Of a DNA stretch of 64,000 bases, positions 1 to 8,310 are shown one piece after another. Location: assembly GCF_000425945.1 (NCBI RefSeq), contig NZ_AUEK01000003.1, positions 62,001 through 126,000 on the forward strand, read 5' to 3'. The stretch is from Candidatus Solirubrobacter pratensis (GTDB lineage Bacteria > Actinomycetota > Thermoleophilia > Solirubrobacterales > Solirubrobacteraceae). The position numbers and the translations under genes were made by a program. The notes beneath the pieces are model-generated. The model saw nothing but the letters and a program-made list of their open reading frames with translations. It had not been told where the DNA came from and ran no database searches. Position 1 is the stretch's first letter. Every line of letters begins with the position of its first letter.

Positions 1-103
1 GCGACGAGCGCTCGGGCCCGGCGCGCGCTCGGGAACGGCGAGCCCGTGACGGTCGCGCTCGCGCAGATGGTCCTCGGGTCGACGCGGCGGCTAGATTCGG
101 CTC

Positions 104-355
104 ATGGACGTCCTCTCCGCTCGAGGGCTGAAGGTCGGCCGCGGACGGCGGATCGTGCTGACCGGCGGGGAGCGGCCGCCTCAGGCCGAGATGGCGACGA
201 CGGCGGCCGGCGGACCGGGCGGCCGGGCCGTCATCGAGCTCCTGCTCGTCCTGCTCGTGGCGCCCGCGCCGGCGGCGCCGTTCATCGCCTACCCGCCGGC
301 GCTGCACGCGGCGGTCGCGTTCGCCGTCGCCGCGCCGTGGAGCCGCCGCGCCTGA
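104..355 (+). CDS. small hypothetical protein, 83 aa, possible membrane segment
   Basis: I do not recognise this frame. It encodes a basic, low-complexity first half and a hydrophobic stretch (around residues 45-75, rich in Val, Leu, Ala and Pro) that could be one membrane segment. Support for it being real is contextual. A TAGATT hexamer at 92-97 lies 6 nt before the ATG, the leaderless geometry seen elsewhere here, and its TGA overlaps the ATG of the next gene (TGATG at 353-357), implying translational coupling. The composition of the first half looks unlike a conserved protein, so it may be a remnant or just a coupled leader frame. Confidence 0.35.
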   Translation: MDVLSARGLKVGRGRRIVLTGGERPPQAEMATTAAGGPGGRAVIELLLVLLVAPAPAAPFIAYPPALHAAVAFAVAAPWSRRA

Positions 356-1371
356 TGGACGGCTTCGCCGGCCTGCCCGCGCGGATCGAGGCGCTGACGC
401 GCGCGCACGAGCGCATCGCCGTGATCCTGATCGACGCGTTCGGCTGGGCGTTCGTGCAGCGGCACGCGTCCCACCCGCTGCTCGAGCGGATGCAGATCGA
501 GCCGCTCGCCTCGCAGTTCCCCTCGACCACGACGGCGCACCTGACGACGCTCTACAGCGGCCTGCCCGTGGAGGAGCACGGCCTCTACGAGTGGCGCGTG
601 TACGAGCCGCGGGCGGACGACGTGATCCTCCCACTGCCGTTCGTGCGCGCCGACGGCACGCCGCTGGAGCTCGACCCGCGCGACGTCGTGCCGCGCCCGA
701 GCTTCTTCGAGAAGCTGGATGTCCCCAGCACCGTCCTGCAGCCCGCCCACATCTGGCCGTCCACGTTCAGCTCGGCCGCGCTCGCCGGCGCGACCGTGGT
801 GCCGTTCAAGGACCTCGCCGCCGGCGTCGGCCGGCTCGGCACGCCGGGATTGAGCTACCTGTACTGGGACGCGGTCGACGCCATCGGGCACCAGCACGGC
901 CCGTCGAGCGCCCAGTTCGACGCCGCCGCGCTCGCCGCGCTGGACGCGATCGAGGCCGCGCTGCCGGCCCGCACGCTCGTGCTGATCACCGCCGACCACG
1001 GCCAGGTCGACGTCCATCCCGCCCGCCTCGACCACCTCGACGCCCTCTGGCCGGAGCTCTCGCAGCACCTCCTCCATCCCCCCGCCGGCTCCGCGCGCGA
1101 CTGCTTCCTGCACGTCGACGAGCCCGAGCACGTGATCGCCCAGTTGCAGGACCGGCTCGGGGAACGCGCCAACGTGCACCACGCGAGCGAGTTGTTCGGA
1201 CCCGCCGGCCCGCGCCTGCAGGCCCGGCTCGCCGACGTGTGCGTCCTCCCCGCGCCCGGCCGGATGGCGTGGCTGGACGCCTTCCCCAGCGTCGAGCGCC
1301 GCTTCCGCGGCCACCACGGCGGCCGCACGCCGGCCGAGGCCGAGACCTGGCTCGGCCTGCTCGAGACCTAG
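355..1371 (+). CDS. alkaline-phosphatase-superfamily phosphodiesterase / nucleotide pyrophosphatase
   Basis: A 338-residue enzyme of the type I phosphodiesterase/nucleotide pyrophosphatase branch, which hydrolyses phosphodiester or phosphoanhydride bonds using two metal ions. Visible motifs in order: the first metal-binding Asp in ILIDAFGW (about residue 27), the Thr nucleophile region FPSTTTAHLTTLYSG (about 55-69), YWDAVDAIGHQHGP with the second-site Asp and His, and ITADHGQV near residue 220. I chose ATG 355 because similarity to the family starts there and it overlaps the preceding stop. An open frame continues further upstream but has no family features. The substrate cannot be told from sequence. 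No signal peptide is visible, so it is probably cytoplasmic. Confidence 0.85.
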   Translation: MDGFAGLPARIEALTRAHERIAVILIDAFGWAFVQRHASHPLLERMQIEPLASQFPSTTTAHLTTLYSGLPVEEHGLYEWRVYEPRADDVILPLPFVRADGTPLELDPRDVVPRPSFFEKLDVPSTVLQPAHIWPSTFSSAALAGATVVPFKDLAAGVGRLGTPGLSYLYWDAVDAIGHQHGPSSAQFDAAALAALDAIEAALPARTLVLITADHGQVDVHPARLDHLDALWPELSQHLLHPPAGSARDCFLHVDEPEHVIAQLQDRLGERANVHHASELFGPAGPRLQARLADVCVLPAPGRMAWLDAFPSVERRFRGHHGGRTPAEAETWLGLLET

Positions 1372-1630
1372 CTGCGTCAGGCCCTGCAGCAGCGCGCCCG
1401 AGCACGTCATGGCGCGCCACCGCAGGGCCGGCGAGTCCCGCCTACGCCTGGACGCCGGAGCGCAACGGCCCGTCACCGTTCGCCCCGCACATCGAGAGTG
1501 GCATCGGCATCCCCGCGGGGGCGCCCGGGCGGGTGGACGCATGTACGTCGATACGCCGGCGACGGTTCAGGGATCGCGCATGCCCGGCCGGCGGTCGCTG
1601 AGCCGAACGCCACGCCGTAGGATCGGGCCG
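1372..1630. other. non-coding interval upstream of cupin gene
   Basis: I see no convincing gene in these 259 bases. All frames read as arginine-rich low-complexity translation. The only recognisable element is TAGGAT at 1618-1623, which serves as the -10 of the cupin gene 7 nt further on. Confidence 0.5.
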
Positions 1631-2047
1631 ATGGAGACCGGATTCGCCCTCGCCTCGCTCGACCCTGACGCCGAGGATCGCTTCGTGTCGCTGCGCCGCC
1701 GGCTCGGCGTGACGAGCTTCGGGATCAACCAGGTGCTGCTGCGCCCGGGCCAGCGCGGCCGCATCCACCGCCACGAGCACCAGGAGGAGGTCTACCTCGT
1801 CATCTCCGGGACGCTGACGCTCTGGATCGAGGGCGAGCCGCACGAGCTCAACGAGGGCGACCTCGCCCGCGTGGCGCCGGACCTGCGCCGCCAGCTCGCC
1901 AACCCGCACCGCGAGGACGTGATCCTGCTCGCGCTCGGCGGCGCCCACGTGCACGTCGGCCGCGACGGCGAGGCGTTCACGAGCTGGAGCGACTCGGACG
2001 GCGCGCCGCCGCAGGAGGTCCCGCTGCCGGACGACGAGCCGGTGTGA
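1631..2047 (+). CDS. cupin-domain protein, 138 aa
   Basis: A single-domain cupin beta-barrel. The first cupin motif is visible as HRHEHQEEVYLVISG, with two His and a Glu for metal binding, and the second as LNEGDLARVAP, where the expected final His is not obvious. The start is set at ATG 1631 because TAGGAT (1618-1623) lies 7 nt upstream, giving a leaderless message; the frame extends upstream but is arginine-rich and not cupin-like. The TGA overlaps the ATG of the following acetyltransferase by one base, so the two form a coupled pair. Substrate unknown; cupins of this size often act as sugar-binding or regulatory domains or small oxygenases. Confidence 0.8.
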   Translation: METGFALASLDPDAEDRFVSLRRRLGVTSFGINQVLLRPGQRGRIHRHEHQEEVYLVISGTLTLWIEGEPHELNEGDLARVAPDLRRQLANPHREDVILLALGGAHVHVGRDGEAFTSWSDSDGAPPQEVPLPDDEPV

Positions 2048-2547
2048 TGGAGCTGATCGAGCTGCCGGGCATGACGGCCGCGGGCCGTGCTGAGCTGGCG
2101 GCCGGCGAGGCCCATCCGTTCGGCGTCAACGACCTCCAATGGCGTGAGTCCGAGCGCTACCTCGCGCTGCGCGACGACGGCCGGCTCGTCGCCGCCGCCG
2201 GGCTCGTCGTCGCCGGGGTCGAGGCCGGCGGCGACGTCTTCGAGGTCGTCGGCGTCGGCGGCGTCATCGTCGCCCGCCCGCGCCGCGGCGAGGGGCTGAT
2301 GCGGCGAGTGATGGACGCGGCGCTGACGCGCGCGGAGGAGCTCGGCCCGGCGTTCGCGATGCTCTTCTGCTCGGTCGGCAACTCGGCCCGCTACGCGCGC
2401 TTCGGCTTCCGCCGGATCGAGGCGCGCGTGACCGCCGAGCAGCCGGACCGGATCGTCGAGATGGGCGACGCCAGCATGTGGCGCCCGCTGCGCGAAGGCG
2501 CCACGTGGCCCGCCGGGCCGGTCAGGGTGCTGGGACTTCCGTTCTGA
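2047..2547 (+). CDS. GNAT-family N-acetyltransferase
   Basis: A 166-residue protein of the GCN5-related acetyltransferase fold, which moves an acetyl group from acetyl-CoA to an amine. The pyrophosphate-binding motif A is visible as [18 protein letters not shown] (R-x-x-G-x-G near residues 77-82), followed by [10 protein letters not shown], the usual GNAT motif B ending. ATG 2047 overlaps the cupin stop by one base; a GTG one codon earlier is an alternative. Its 3' end overlaps the convergent kbl gene by 26 nt. The acceptor substrate is unknown. Confidence 0.8.
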   Translation: MELIELPGMTAAGRAELAAGEAHPFGVNDLQWRESERYLALRDDGRLVAAAGLVVAGVEAGGDVFEVVGVGGVIVARPRRGEGLMRRVMDAALTRAEELGPAFAMLFCSVGNSARYARFGFRRIEARVTAEQPDRIVEMGDASMWRPLREGATWPAGPVRVLGLPF

Positions 2548-3706
2548 CGGCCTCGAACGCGGCGATCGCGCGCTCGATGTCCGCGCGCGAGTGCGCCGCC
2601 GACATCTGCGTGCGGATCCGCGCCTGCCCCTGCGGCACCACCGGATAGGAGAACGCGATCACGTACACGCCGCGCTGCAGCATCGCGTCGGCGGTGCGCG
2701 CGGCCAGCCCCGCGTCGCCGTACATCACGGGCACGATCGGGTGGTCGCCGGGCAGCACGTCGAAGCCGAGCTCGGTCATGCGCCCGCGGAACAGGCTCGT
2801 GTTGTCCTGCAGCTGCGAGCGCAGCCCGGCGCCGCCCTGCAGCAGCTCGAGCGCCTTCAGCGAGGCGGCCACGATCGGCGGCGCGAGCGTGTTGGAGAAC
2901 AGGTACGGGCGCGAGCGCTGGCGCAGCAGGTCCACGACCTCCTTGCGTGCGCTCGTGTAGCCGCCCGACGCGCCGCCCAGCGCCTTGCCGAGCGTGCCGG
3001 TGAGGATGTCGACGCGGCCCATGACGCCCTTGAGCTCCGGCGTCCCGCGGCCGTGGTCGCCGACGAACCCGACGGCGTGCGAGTCGTCGACCATCACCAT
3101 CGCGTCGTAGCGCTCCGCGAGGTCGCAGATCTCGTCCAGCTTGGCGACATAGCCGTCCATCGAGAACACGCCGTCGGTCGCGATCAGCCGGCGGCGGGCG
3201 CCGCCGGCCTGCTTCAGGCACGCCTCGAGCTCGTCCATGTCGCTGTTCGCGTAGCGGTGGCGCGCGGCCTTGCAGAGCCGGATGCCGTCGATGATCGAGG
3301 CGTGGTTGAGCGCGTCGGAGATGACCGCGTCATCCGGGCCCAGCAGCGTCTCGAACAACCCGCCGTTGGCGTCGAAGCAGGAGCCGTAGAGGATCGTGTC
3401 CTCCATTCCGAGGAACCGGCTCAGCCGCTCCTCGAGCTCCTTGTGGATCTCCTGCGTGCCGCAGATGAAGCGCACCGAGGCCATGCCGAAGCCCCAGCGC
3501 TCGAGCGCCTCGCGCGCCGCCTCGACGAGCGCCGGGTGATCGGCGAGGCCGAGGTAGTTGTTGGCGCAGAGGTTGAGCACCTCGTCGCCACCGACCTTCA
3601 CCAGCGCGTCCTGTGGCGAGCCGATGACGCGCTCGGACTTGTACAGGCCCGCGGCGCGGATGTCGCCGAGCTCGGCGGCCAGCTGGTCCTTGACGGCGTC
3701 GTACAC
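2522..3706 (-). CDS. kbl: 2-amino-3-ketobutyrate CoA ligase (glycine C-acetyltransferase)
   Basis: A PLP-dependent enzyme of the alpha-oxoamine synthase family. With CoA it cleaves 2-amino-3-ketobutyrate to glycine and acetyl-CoA, the second step of threonine degradation. It is 394 aa, close to the usual length of about 400. Visible features: [12 protein letters not shown] near the N-terminus, [11 protein letters not shown], the cofactor-region [11 protein letters not shown], and the PLP lysine in [15 protein letters not shown]. The GTG start lies 2 nt downstream of the tdh stop, so tdh-kbl is an operon. The match in length, motifs and neighbour makes this assignment firm. Confidence 0.96.
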   Translation of the reverse strand: MYDAVKDQLAAELGDIRAAGLYKSERVIGSPQDALVKVGGDEVLNLCANNYLGLADHPALVEAAREALERWGFGMASVRFICGTQEIHKELEERLSRFLGMEDTILYGSCFDANGGLFETLLGPDDAVISDALNHASIIDGIRLCKAARHRYANSDMDELEACLKQAGGARRRLIATDGVFSMDGYVAKLDEICDLAERYDAMVMVDDSHAVGFVGDHGRGTPELKGVMGRVDILTGTLGKALGGASGGYTSARKEVVDLLRQRSRPYLFSNTLAPPIVAASLKALELLQGGAGLRSQLQDNTSLFRGRMTELGFDVLPGDHPIVPVMYGDAGLAARTADAMLQRGVYVIAFSYPVVPQGQARIRTQMSAAHSRADIERAIAAFEAVRTEVPAP

Positions 3707-3708
3707 GT

Positions 3709-4734
3709 TCAGCTCCAGTGCAGGATCACTTTGCCCGCTGCTCCGGAGGCGGCCGTGGCGAACGCCTCCTCATGCTCCTCGTGGGAGAAATGGTGGGTGA
3801 TGACGGGCGACACGTCGAGTCCTGATTGGACCATGACGGTCATCGCGTACCAGGTCTCGTACATCTCGCGGCCGTAGATCCCGCGGATCGTGAGCATGTT
3901 GAAGACGACGCGGTTCCAGTCGATCGCGAACTCCTCGGGCGGGATGCCGAGCAGCGCGATCCGGCCGCCGTGCGCCATGTTCACGAGCACGTCGCGGAGG
4001 GCCGCCGCACTTCCGGACATCTCGAGCGCGACGTCGAAGCCCTCCTCCATCGCGAGCTCGGCCTGCACCGAGGCGATGCTCTCTCGGCCGACGTCGACGG
4101 CGCGGGTCACGCCCATCGCCTGCGCCAGCTCGAGCCGATGCGGGTTGACGTCGGTGATGACGACGTGGCGCGCGCCGGCGTGGCGCACGACGGCGGCGGC
4201 CATGATGCCGATCGGCCCGGCGCCCGTGATCAGCACGTCCTCGCCGAGCACGGGGAACGCGAGCGCGGTGTGGACCGCGTTGCCGAACGGGTCGAAGATC
4301 GCCGCCACGTCGCGGTCGATGCCCTTGCCGTGGTGCCAGACGTTGGTCATCGGCAGCGCGAGGTACTCCGCGAACGCGCCCGGGCGGTTGACGCCGACGC
4401 CCTGCGTGTGCGCGCACAGGTGGCGGCGGCCGGCCATGCAGTTGCGGCAGCGGCCGCAGACGAGATGGCCCTCGCCGCTGACGACGTCGCCGGGGGCGAA
4501 GCCGCTGACGTTGGAGCCGACGGCGACCACGTCGCCGACGAACTCGTGCCCGACCACCATCGGCACGGGGATGGTCTGCTGGGCCCACCTGTCCCATGAC
4601 CGGATGTGCAGGTCGGTGCCGCAGATGCCGGTGCGATCGACCTTGATCAGCACGTCGTTGATGCCGAGCTCGGGCTCGGGGACGTCCTGGAGCCACAGGC
4701 CGGGCTCCGCGTGTGCCTTCACGAGTGCTCGCAT
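3709..4734 (-). CDS. tdh: L-threonine 3-dehydrogenase
   Basis: A zinc-dependent medium-chain dehydrogenase oxidising L-threonine to 2-amino-3-ketobutyrate with NAD+, feeding Kbl. From ATG 4734 it is 341 aa, the length of E. coli Tdh, which decides the start although the frame stays open upstream. Motifs: CGTDLHI (catalytic zinc Cys), [12 protein letters not shown], the structural zinc cluster [15 protein letters not shown], and the Rossmann stretch [17 protein letters not shown]. It is followed after 2 nt by kbl. Upstream on the same strand, 28 nt away, lies the stop of an ABC-transporter remnant. Confidence 0.96.
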   Translation of the reverse strand: MRALVKAHAEPGLWLQDVPEPELGINDVLIKVDRTGICGTDLHIRSWDRWAQQTIPVPMVVGHEFVGDVVAVGSNVSGFAPGDVVSGEGHLVCGRCRNCMAGRRHLCAHTQGVGVNRPGAFAEYLALPMTNVWHHGKGIDRDVAAIFDPFGNAVHTALAFPVLGEDVLITGAGPIGIMAAAVVRHAGARHVVITDVNPHRLELAQAMGVTRAVDVGRESIASVQAELAMEEGFDVALEMSGSAAALRDVLVNMAHGGRIALLGIPPEEFAIDWNRVVFNMLTIRGIYGREMYETWYAMTVMVQSGLDVSPVITHHFSHEEHEEAFATAASGAAGKVILHWS

Positions 4735-4762
4735 GGCGGGGGCGAGCACGATATCCGGTTCG

Positions 4763-4856
4763 CTAGACGCGCTCTCCGAGATCCCGGAGGCGGCCGCGCT
4801 CGAGCACGACGATCCGGTCGGCGCGCTCCATGGTGGCCCGGCGGTGGCGTGCGGTC
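4763..4856 (-). pseudogene. remnant of an ABC-transporter ATPase C-terminus
   Basis: The minus strand encodes [19 protein letters not shown] followed by [11 protein letters not shown] and a stop. This matches the H-loop-to-C-terminus pattern of exporter-type ABC ATPases (HRLATV..ADRIVVL..GR), with the H-loop displaced or degenerate. No Walker A, signature or Walker B sequence precedes it, so only the last 30 or so codons survive. It sits 28 nt upstream of tdh on the same strand and 41 nt from the LysR remnant, as if one deletion removed the bodies of both genes. Inferred from pattern only. Confidence 0.5.
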
Positions 4857-4902
4857 CTCTCACGTCCAAGCCGCCGGCGTTCTGCTTCGATTCCCGATCG
4901 GC

Positions 4903-5097
4903 ATGGATCCGCAGCTGCGTCATGTGCGCTCGTTCGTAGCCGTCGCAGAGGAGCTCCACTTCGGCCGCGCGGCGGCGCGGCCCGGCGTCGCGTTCGTGCC
5001 GATCGACGGCTGGCGACTCCCGGTCGTCCTGATCCGCCGCCCGGAGCCGCCGCGCCCCGCCGTCGCGGCGGCGCTCGCCGGGCTGCGAGGCTTGTAG
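4903..5097 (+). pseudogene. internally deleted LysR-family regulator
   Basis: This 64-codon frame begins with a typical LysR N-terminus ([22 protein letters not shown]). Where helix-turn-helix and co-inducer domains should follow, it jumps directly to a LysR C-terminal pattern (GVAFVPIDG...[21 protein letters not shown]). A normal family member is about 300 aa, so some 240 codons are missing in frame. With half a DNA-binding domain it is very unlikely to function. It ends 2 nt before the GTG of the oxidoreductase gene. Confidence 0.7.
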
Positions 5098-5099
5098 GC

Positions 5100-6017
5100 G
5101 TGCCGATCGATGTTGCGCTGCTGGGCTGCGCGCACCCGCACGTGGCCGACGTGCTGGCGGTGATCGCGTCCGAGCCGGATGTGCGGCTGGCGGCCGTCTG
5201 GGATGCCGACCCGTCGGCGATCCCAGGGCCGATCTCGGCCGCGGCGGTCACGACCGCGGACGGCGCGATCACGCGCGCGCATGCCGTCGTGATCTGCGCG
5301 CCGACCGACCAGCGGCCGGCGCTGTGCGTGCAGGCGGCGCGCGCCGGGCGGCCCCTGCTGGTGGAGAAGCCGCTGGCGCTGAGCGCGGCGGACGCGCGCG
5401 CCGTCGCGCGCGAGGTGGAGCGCAGCCGCACGCCGGGGCTGGCGGCGCTGTTCCTGCGCGAGCTGCCGGCGCTGCAGCGGCTGCGCTCGATCCTGCTCGA
5501 GCGCGTGCTCGGGCGGGTGGCGAGCGTGAGCGCCGCGTTCGCGCACTGCGGGGCGCTGGAGGGCTGGTTCGACGGGCCGCGGGCGTGGATGCGCGACCCG
5601 CGCCGGGCGGGCGTGGGCGGGTTCGGCGACCTCGCATTGCACCTCGTCGACGCGCTGGCGGTGCTCGCCCCGGACGAGCCGCCGGTGGTGGCGGCGGCGA
5701 CGCTCGATCGCGACGGGCGCGGCGACGTCGGCGGCGCCGCGGTCGGCTCGCTGGGCGGGGTGCCGCTCACAGTCCGCGCGGGCTGGGCCTCACGGCCGGG
5801 CGGGCTGGAGGTCGTCGTGGCCGGGTCGGCGGGCACGGCGGTGCTGACCGAAGGCGTGCTCGAGCTCGGCGGCGAGCGCTGGATCGGCCCGCCGCCGGAC
5901 GCCGGCGAGGCCGTCCGGGCGTTCGCGACGTGCCTGCGCACCCGCCGCTTCCCGCGCGACGGCCTGACCCGCGCGGTGCAGGCGCAGCAGGTGCTCGAGG
6001 CATCCCTGCGGCTATAG
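5100..6017 (+). CDS. Gfo/Idh/MocA-family oxidoreductase
   Basis: A 305-residue NAD(P)-dependent oxidoreductase of the glucose-fructose oxidoreductase/inositol dehydrogenase family. The N-terminal Rossmann part begins [23 protein letters not shown] replaces the usual GxGxxG, a deviation that could alter cofactor binding. The conserved EKPLAL lysine motif follows near residue 90, then the C-terminal alpha/beta domain with [14 protein letters not shown] (the catalytic-site HxxD region). GTG 5100 is the first start in frame after the LysR remnant stop. Substrate unknown, probably a sugar or cyclitol. Confidence 0.8.
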   Translation: MPIDVALLGCAHPHVADVLAVIASEPDVRLAAVWDADPSAIPGPISAAAVTTADGAITRAHAVVICAPTDQRPALCVQAARAGRPLLVEKPLALSAADARAVAREVERSRTPGLAALFLRELPALQRLRSILLERVLGRVASVSAAFAHCGALEGWFDGPRAWMRDPRRAGVGGFGDLALHLVDALAVLAPDEPPVVAAATLDRDGRGDVGGAAVGSLGGVPLTVRAGWASRPGGLEVVVAGSAGTAVLTEGVLELGGERWIGPPPDAGEAVRAFATCLRTRRFPRDGLTRAVQAQQVLEASLRL

Positions 6018-6134
6018 GCGCCTGTGACGAGCCCTCCGACGGCCTTGCCGGCGCACACGCGCCCGGAGGTCGGCGGCAGGGAGTTCGGGTTTGCCCCAGC
6101 GTGCACCGCCGCGCCTCCTGCCACCCTTCGCTCC

Positions 6135-6341
6135 ATGCACGTTCCCGATGGAACCGTCTGGACCGGCCGCCACCCCGTCGCACCCGGCACCCCGCCGCGC
6201 GAGGTGGTCGTGCGGGTGCGCAACCAGGGCTGGACGACGGTGAGCTTCGAGATCGAGCACGCGTACGGCGACACCGTCGGCTACGGCGAGGGCGAGCTGC
6301 CGACGCCGGTGTTCTGCCGCCGCTTCAACCGGATCTACTGA
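6135..6341 (+). CDS. hypothetical protein, 68 aa
   Basis: I do not recognise the family. From ATG 6135 the product is a compact, non-repetitive protein with alternating hydrophobic residues (VVVRVRNQGWTTVSFEIEHA) suggestive of beta strands, ending in CRRFNRIY. The same frame is open back to about 6024, but that part reads as low-complexity. No clear ribosome-binding site or hexamer is seen. It could be a small conserved actinobacterial protein; coding status is moderately likely. Confidence 0.5.
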   Translation: MHVPDGTVWTGRHPVAPGTPPREVVVRVRNQGWTTVSFEIEHAYGDTVGYGEGELPTPVFCRRFNRIY

Positions 6342-6365
6342 GCCGCCTGCGATCATCCCGCCTCG

Positions 6366-7103
6366 ATGCGGCGGGAACTGCCCAGGCGCGTCACGGCTGC
6401 TGTGCGCAGGCGGTCGCTGATGCTGCGCCACCGCGGCGACGCGGTCCGCTGCCCGATCTGCGGCCACGGCTTCGATGCCTTCGCGCCCGCGTGGAACCGC
6501 GGCGACGCGCTGTGCTGGCGGTGCGGCGCGCACGAGCGCCATCGTGCGCTGTGGCTGCTCCTCCAGGCCCGGCCCGCCATGCTCGCCCAGGCGCGCGCGC
6601 TGCTGCACTTCGCGCCGGAGTACTGCCTGCGCGGCGCGCTCGAGCGGGCCGCACGCCGCGAGGGCTTCCGCTACGACACCGCCGACCTCGATCCGGCGGG
6701 CGTGGACCTGCAGCTGGACATCACGCGCATGCCGCTGGCCGACGGCGCGTACGACGCCGTCCTCTGCTCGCACGTGCTCGAGCACGTCGCCGACGACGCC
6801 GCCGCGATGCGCGAGCTGCGCCGCGTGACCGCCCCCGGCGGCTGGTGCGTGGTGATGGTCCCCGCCGACGTCACACGCGCGACGACCTACGAGGACGCGT
6901 CGATCGTCGCCCCTGCGGCGCGCCGGGAGGCGTTCCTGCAGGACGACCACGTCCGCCTCTACGGCCGCGACGTCGAGGATCGCCTACGCGCGGCGGGCTT
7001 CACGGTCGAGGTCGTGCGCCCGCGCGAGGCGTTCGGCGAGGACGCGCTGCGCCGCGCCGGCCTGCTCGAGGGCGACTGGATCTATGTCTGCGGCACCCCG
7101 TGA
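6366..7103 (+). CDS. SAM-dependent methyltransferase with N-terminal zinc-ribbon-like motif
   Basis: A 245-residue class I methyltransferase of the Methyltransf_11 type. The core is visible as LLHFAPEYCL, a motif I-like start, LQLDITRMPLADGAYDAV and CSHVLEHV, typical of this fold. Before it, residues 25-60 carry CPICG and CWRCG, a four-cysteine pair expected to bind zinc. Such N-terminal ribbons occur in methyltransferases that act on sugars, lipids or surface polysaccharides, but the substrate is not evident. It is followed 15 nt downstream by a strong hairpin terminator. Confidence 0.75.
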   Translation: MRRELPRRVTAAVRRRSLMLRHRGDAVRCPICGHGFDAFAPAWNRGDALCWRCGAHERHRALWLLLQARPAMLAQARALLHFAPEYCLRGALERAARREGFRYDTADLDPAGVDLQLDITRMPLADGAYDAVLCSHVLEHVADDAAAMRELRRVTAPGGWCVVMVPADVTRATTYEDASIVAPAARREAFLQDDHVRLYGRDVEDRLRAAGFTVEVVRPREAFGEDALRRAGLLEGDWIYVCGTP

Positions 7104-7118
7104 TCTCGCTCGAACGAC

Positions 7119-7144
7119 CGAGGGCGCCCGGTCGGGCGCCCTCG
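7119..7144. terminator. bidirectional hairpin terminator
   Basis: A perfect 11-bp inverted repeat (CGAGGGCGCCC / GGGCGCCCTCG) with a 4-nt loop GGTC at 7130-7133. It lies between the end of the methyltransferase (plus strand) and the end of the 29-residue peptide gene (minus strand), so it can stop transcription from both sides. There is no long T-run on either side, common in GC-rich actinobacteria. Confidence 0.8.
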
Positions 7145-7176
7145 GGCACTGCTACCACTTGCGACCGTTCATTGCA

Positions 7177-7266
7177 CTACCCCCACTTCAGGCCGGCCCC
7201 GAGGCCCTCGAGGAAGACGGCGACGACGCCCGCCACCAGCGCCAGGCGATACATACGGGCCTTCAT
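7177..7266 (-). CDS. 29-residue single-span membrane peptide
   Basis: A short gene with unusually clear signals. On the minus strand GGAGGT is followed by a 7-nt spacer and ATG 7266; after 29 codons there is TAG and then, 32 nt on, the hairpin at 7119-7144. The peptide starts MKARMYRLALVAGVVAVFLE and ends LGAGLKWG: a positively charged N-terminus, one hydrophobic span of about 17 residues and a short tail. Most genes here are leaderless, so a perfect Shine-Dalgarno sequence in front of such a short frame is notable. Function unknown; a small membrane protein partner or a toxin-like peptide are both possible. Confidence 0.65.
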   Translation of the reverse strand: MKARMYRLALVAGVVAVFLEGLGAGLKWG

Positions 7267-7397
7267 TGGATTTGACCTCCGTGTCGTTTCCCCGCTCCTC
7301 GTGGGAGCGTCGTAGAACCAGGTTTCGGCGCGACACGCACCCTCGATGAGCAATTCGACATTCGTTGGAGTCGCCGCCTGTGCGTCATCGTTGGGGT

Positions 7398-8252
7398 ATG
7401 TGCCGGCTGTTCGGGATGACGGGCGGGCCGCAGCGCGTGAGCGCGACGTTCTGGCTGCTCGAGGCGCCGGACAGCCTCGCCCGCCAGAGCCGACGCGACC
7501 CTGACGGCACGGGCCTGGGCGTCTACGACGCCGCCGGCGCCCCCACGGTCATCCGCGACCCGATCGCCGCCTACCGCGACCGCCGCTTCGCCGAGCAGGC
7601 GCGCGAGGTGCGCTCGAGGACGTTCATCGCCCACGTCCGCTTCGCCTCGACCGGCGCCGTGTCGGTCGAGAACACGCATCCCTTCCTGCTCGAGCGCCGC
7701 CTGTTCGCGCACAACGGCGTGATCCAGGGCCTCGACGAGCTCGATGCGCACCTCGGCGACGCGTTGCGGATGGTTCACGGCGAGACGGACTCCGAGCGCT
7801 TCTTCGCCCTGGTGACCGCCGAGACCGCGCGCCGGCGCGGGGACGTGACGGCGGGACTGATCGCCGCGGCGCGCTGGGTCGCCGCCGAGCTGCCGCTGTT
7901 CGCGCTCAACGTCATCCTCGTCAGCGCGACCGAGCTGTGGGCGCTCCGCTACCCGGAGACGCATGACCTGCAGGTGCTCGAACGGCGGCCGCGCGGGCGC
8001 CATCTCGACCACGCGAGCGCCGCCGGCTCGATCCGCGTGCGGTCGGGCGACCTGGCCGACAGGCCCGCCGTGATCGTCGCCAGCGAGCCGATGGACGAGG
8101 ACCCCGGCTGGTACTCGCTCGCGTCCGGTGAGCTGCTGCACGTCGGACCCGATCTGACCGTTCGGCGCGAGCTGATCCTGCCCGATCCGCCGGCGTATCC
8201 ACTGACGATCGAGGACCTGCAGGGCCGGGCCGCGGCGTCGCAAACGGCCTGA
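7398..8252 (+). CDS. class II glutamine amidotransferase (YafJ/EgtC-like)
   Basis: A 284-residue Ntn-type glutamine amidotransferase. The message begins with ATG and the catalytic Cys as residue 2 (MCRLFGMTG), which fixes the start at 7398. CATCGT at 7386-7391, 6 nt upstream, is a leaderless -10. Further family motifs are FIAHVRFASTGAVSVENTHPF, FAHNGVIQG and GETDSERFF. No synthase domain is attached, so it resembles the stand-alone YafJ/EgtC/GAT group. The acceptor or true substrate is not known. Confidence 0.85.
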   Translation: MCRLFGMTGGPQRVSATFWLLEAPDSLARQSRRDPDGTGLGVYDAAGAPTVIRDPIAAYRDRRFAEQAREVRSRTFIAHVRFASTGAVSVENTHPFLLERRLFAHNGVIQGLDELDAHLGDALRMVHGETDSERFFALVTAETARRRGDVTAGLIAAARWVAAELPLFALNVILVSATELWALRYPETHDLQVLERRPRGRHLDHASAAGSIRVRSGDLADRPAVIVASEPMDEDPGWYSLASGELLHVGPDLTVRRELILPDPPAYPLTIEDLQGRAAASQTA

Positions 8253-8293
8253 TCGGAATCCGGGAAAAGGTCACCCCGCAAACCAAAGTGCCG

Positions 8294-8310
8294 TAGGCTG
8301 CGGGCCTCTG
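8294..8310 (+). promoter_or_regulatory. leaderless -10 and probable CTG start of the amidase
   Basis: TAGGCT at 8294-8299, an 8-nt spacer, then CTG at 8308. Translation from this CTG gives an N-terminus with the usual amidase pattern (DDWAFTSAAEQAALVRTGA); the next conventional start, GTG 8353, would cut into that helix. No in-frame ATG, GTG or TTG lies between the hexamer and 8353. Confidence 0.5.
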
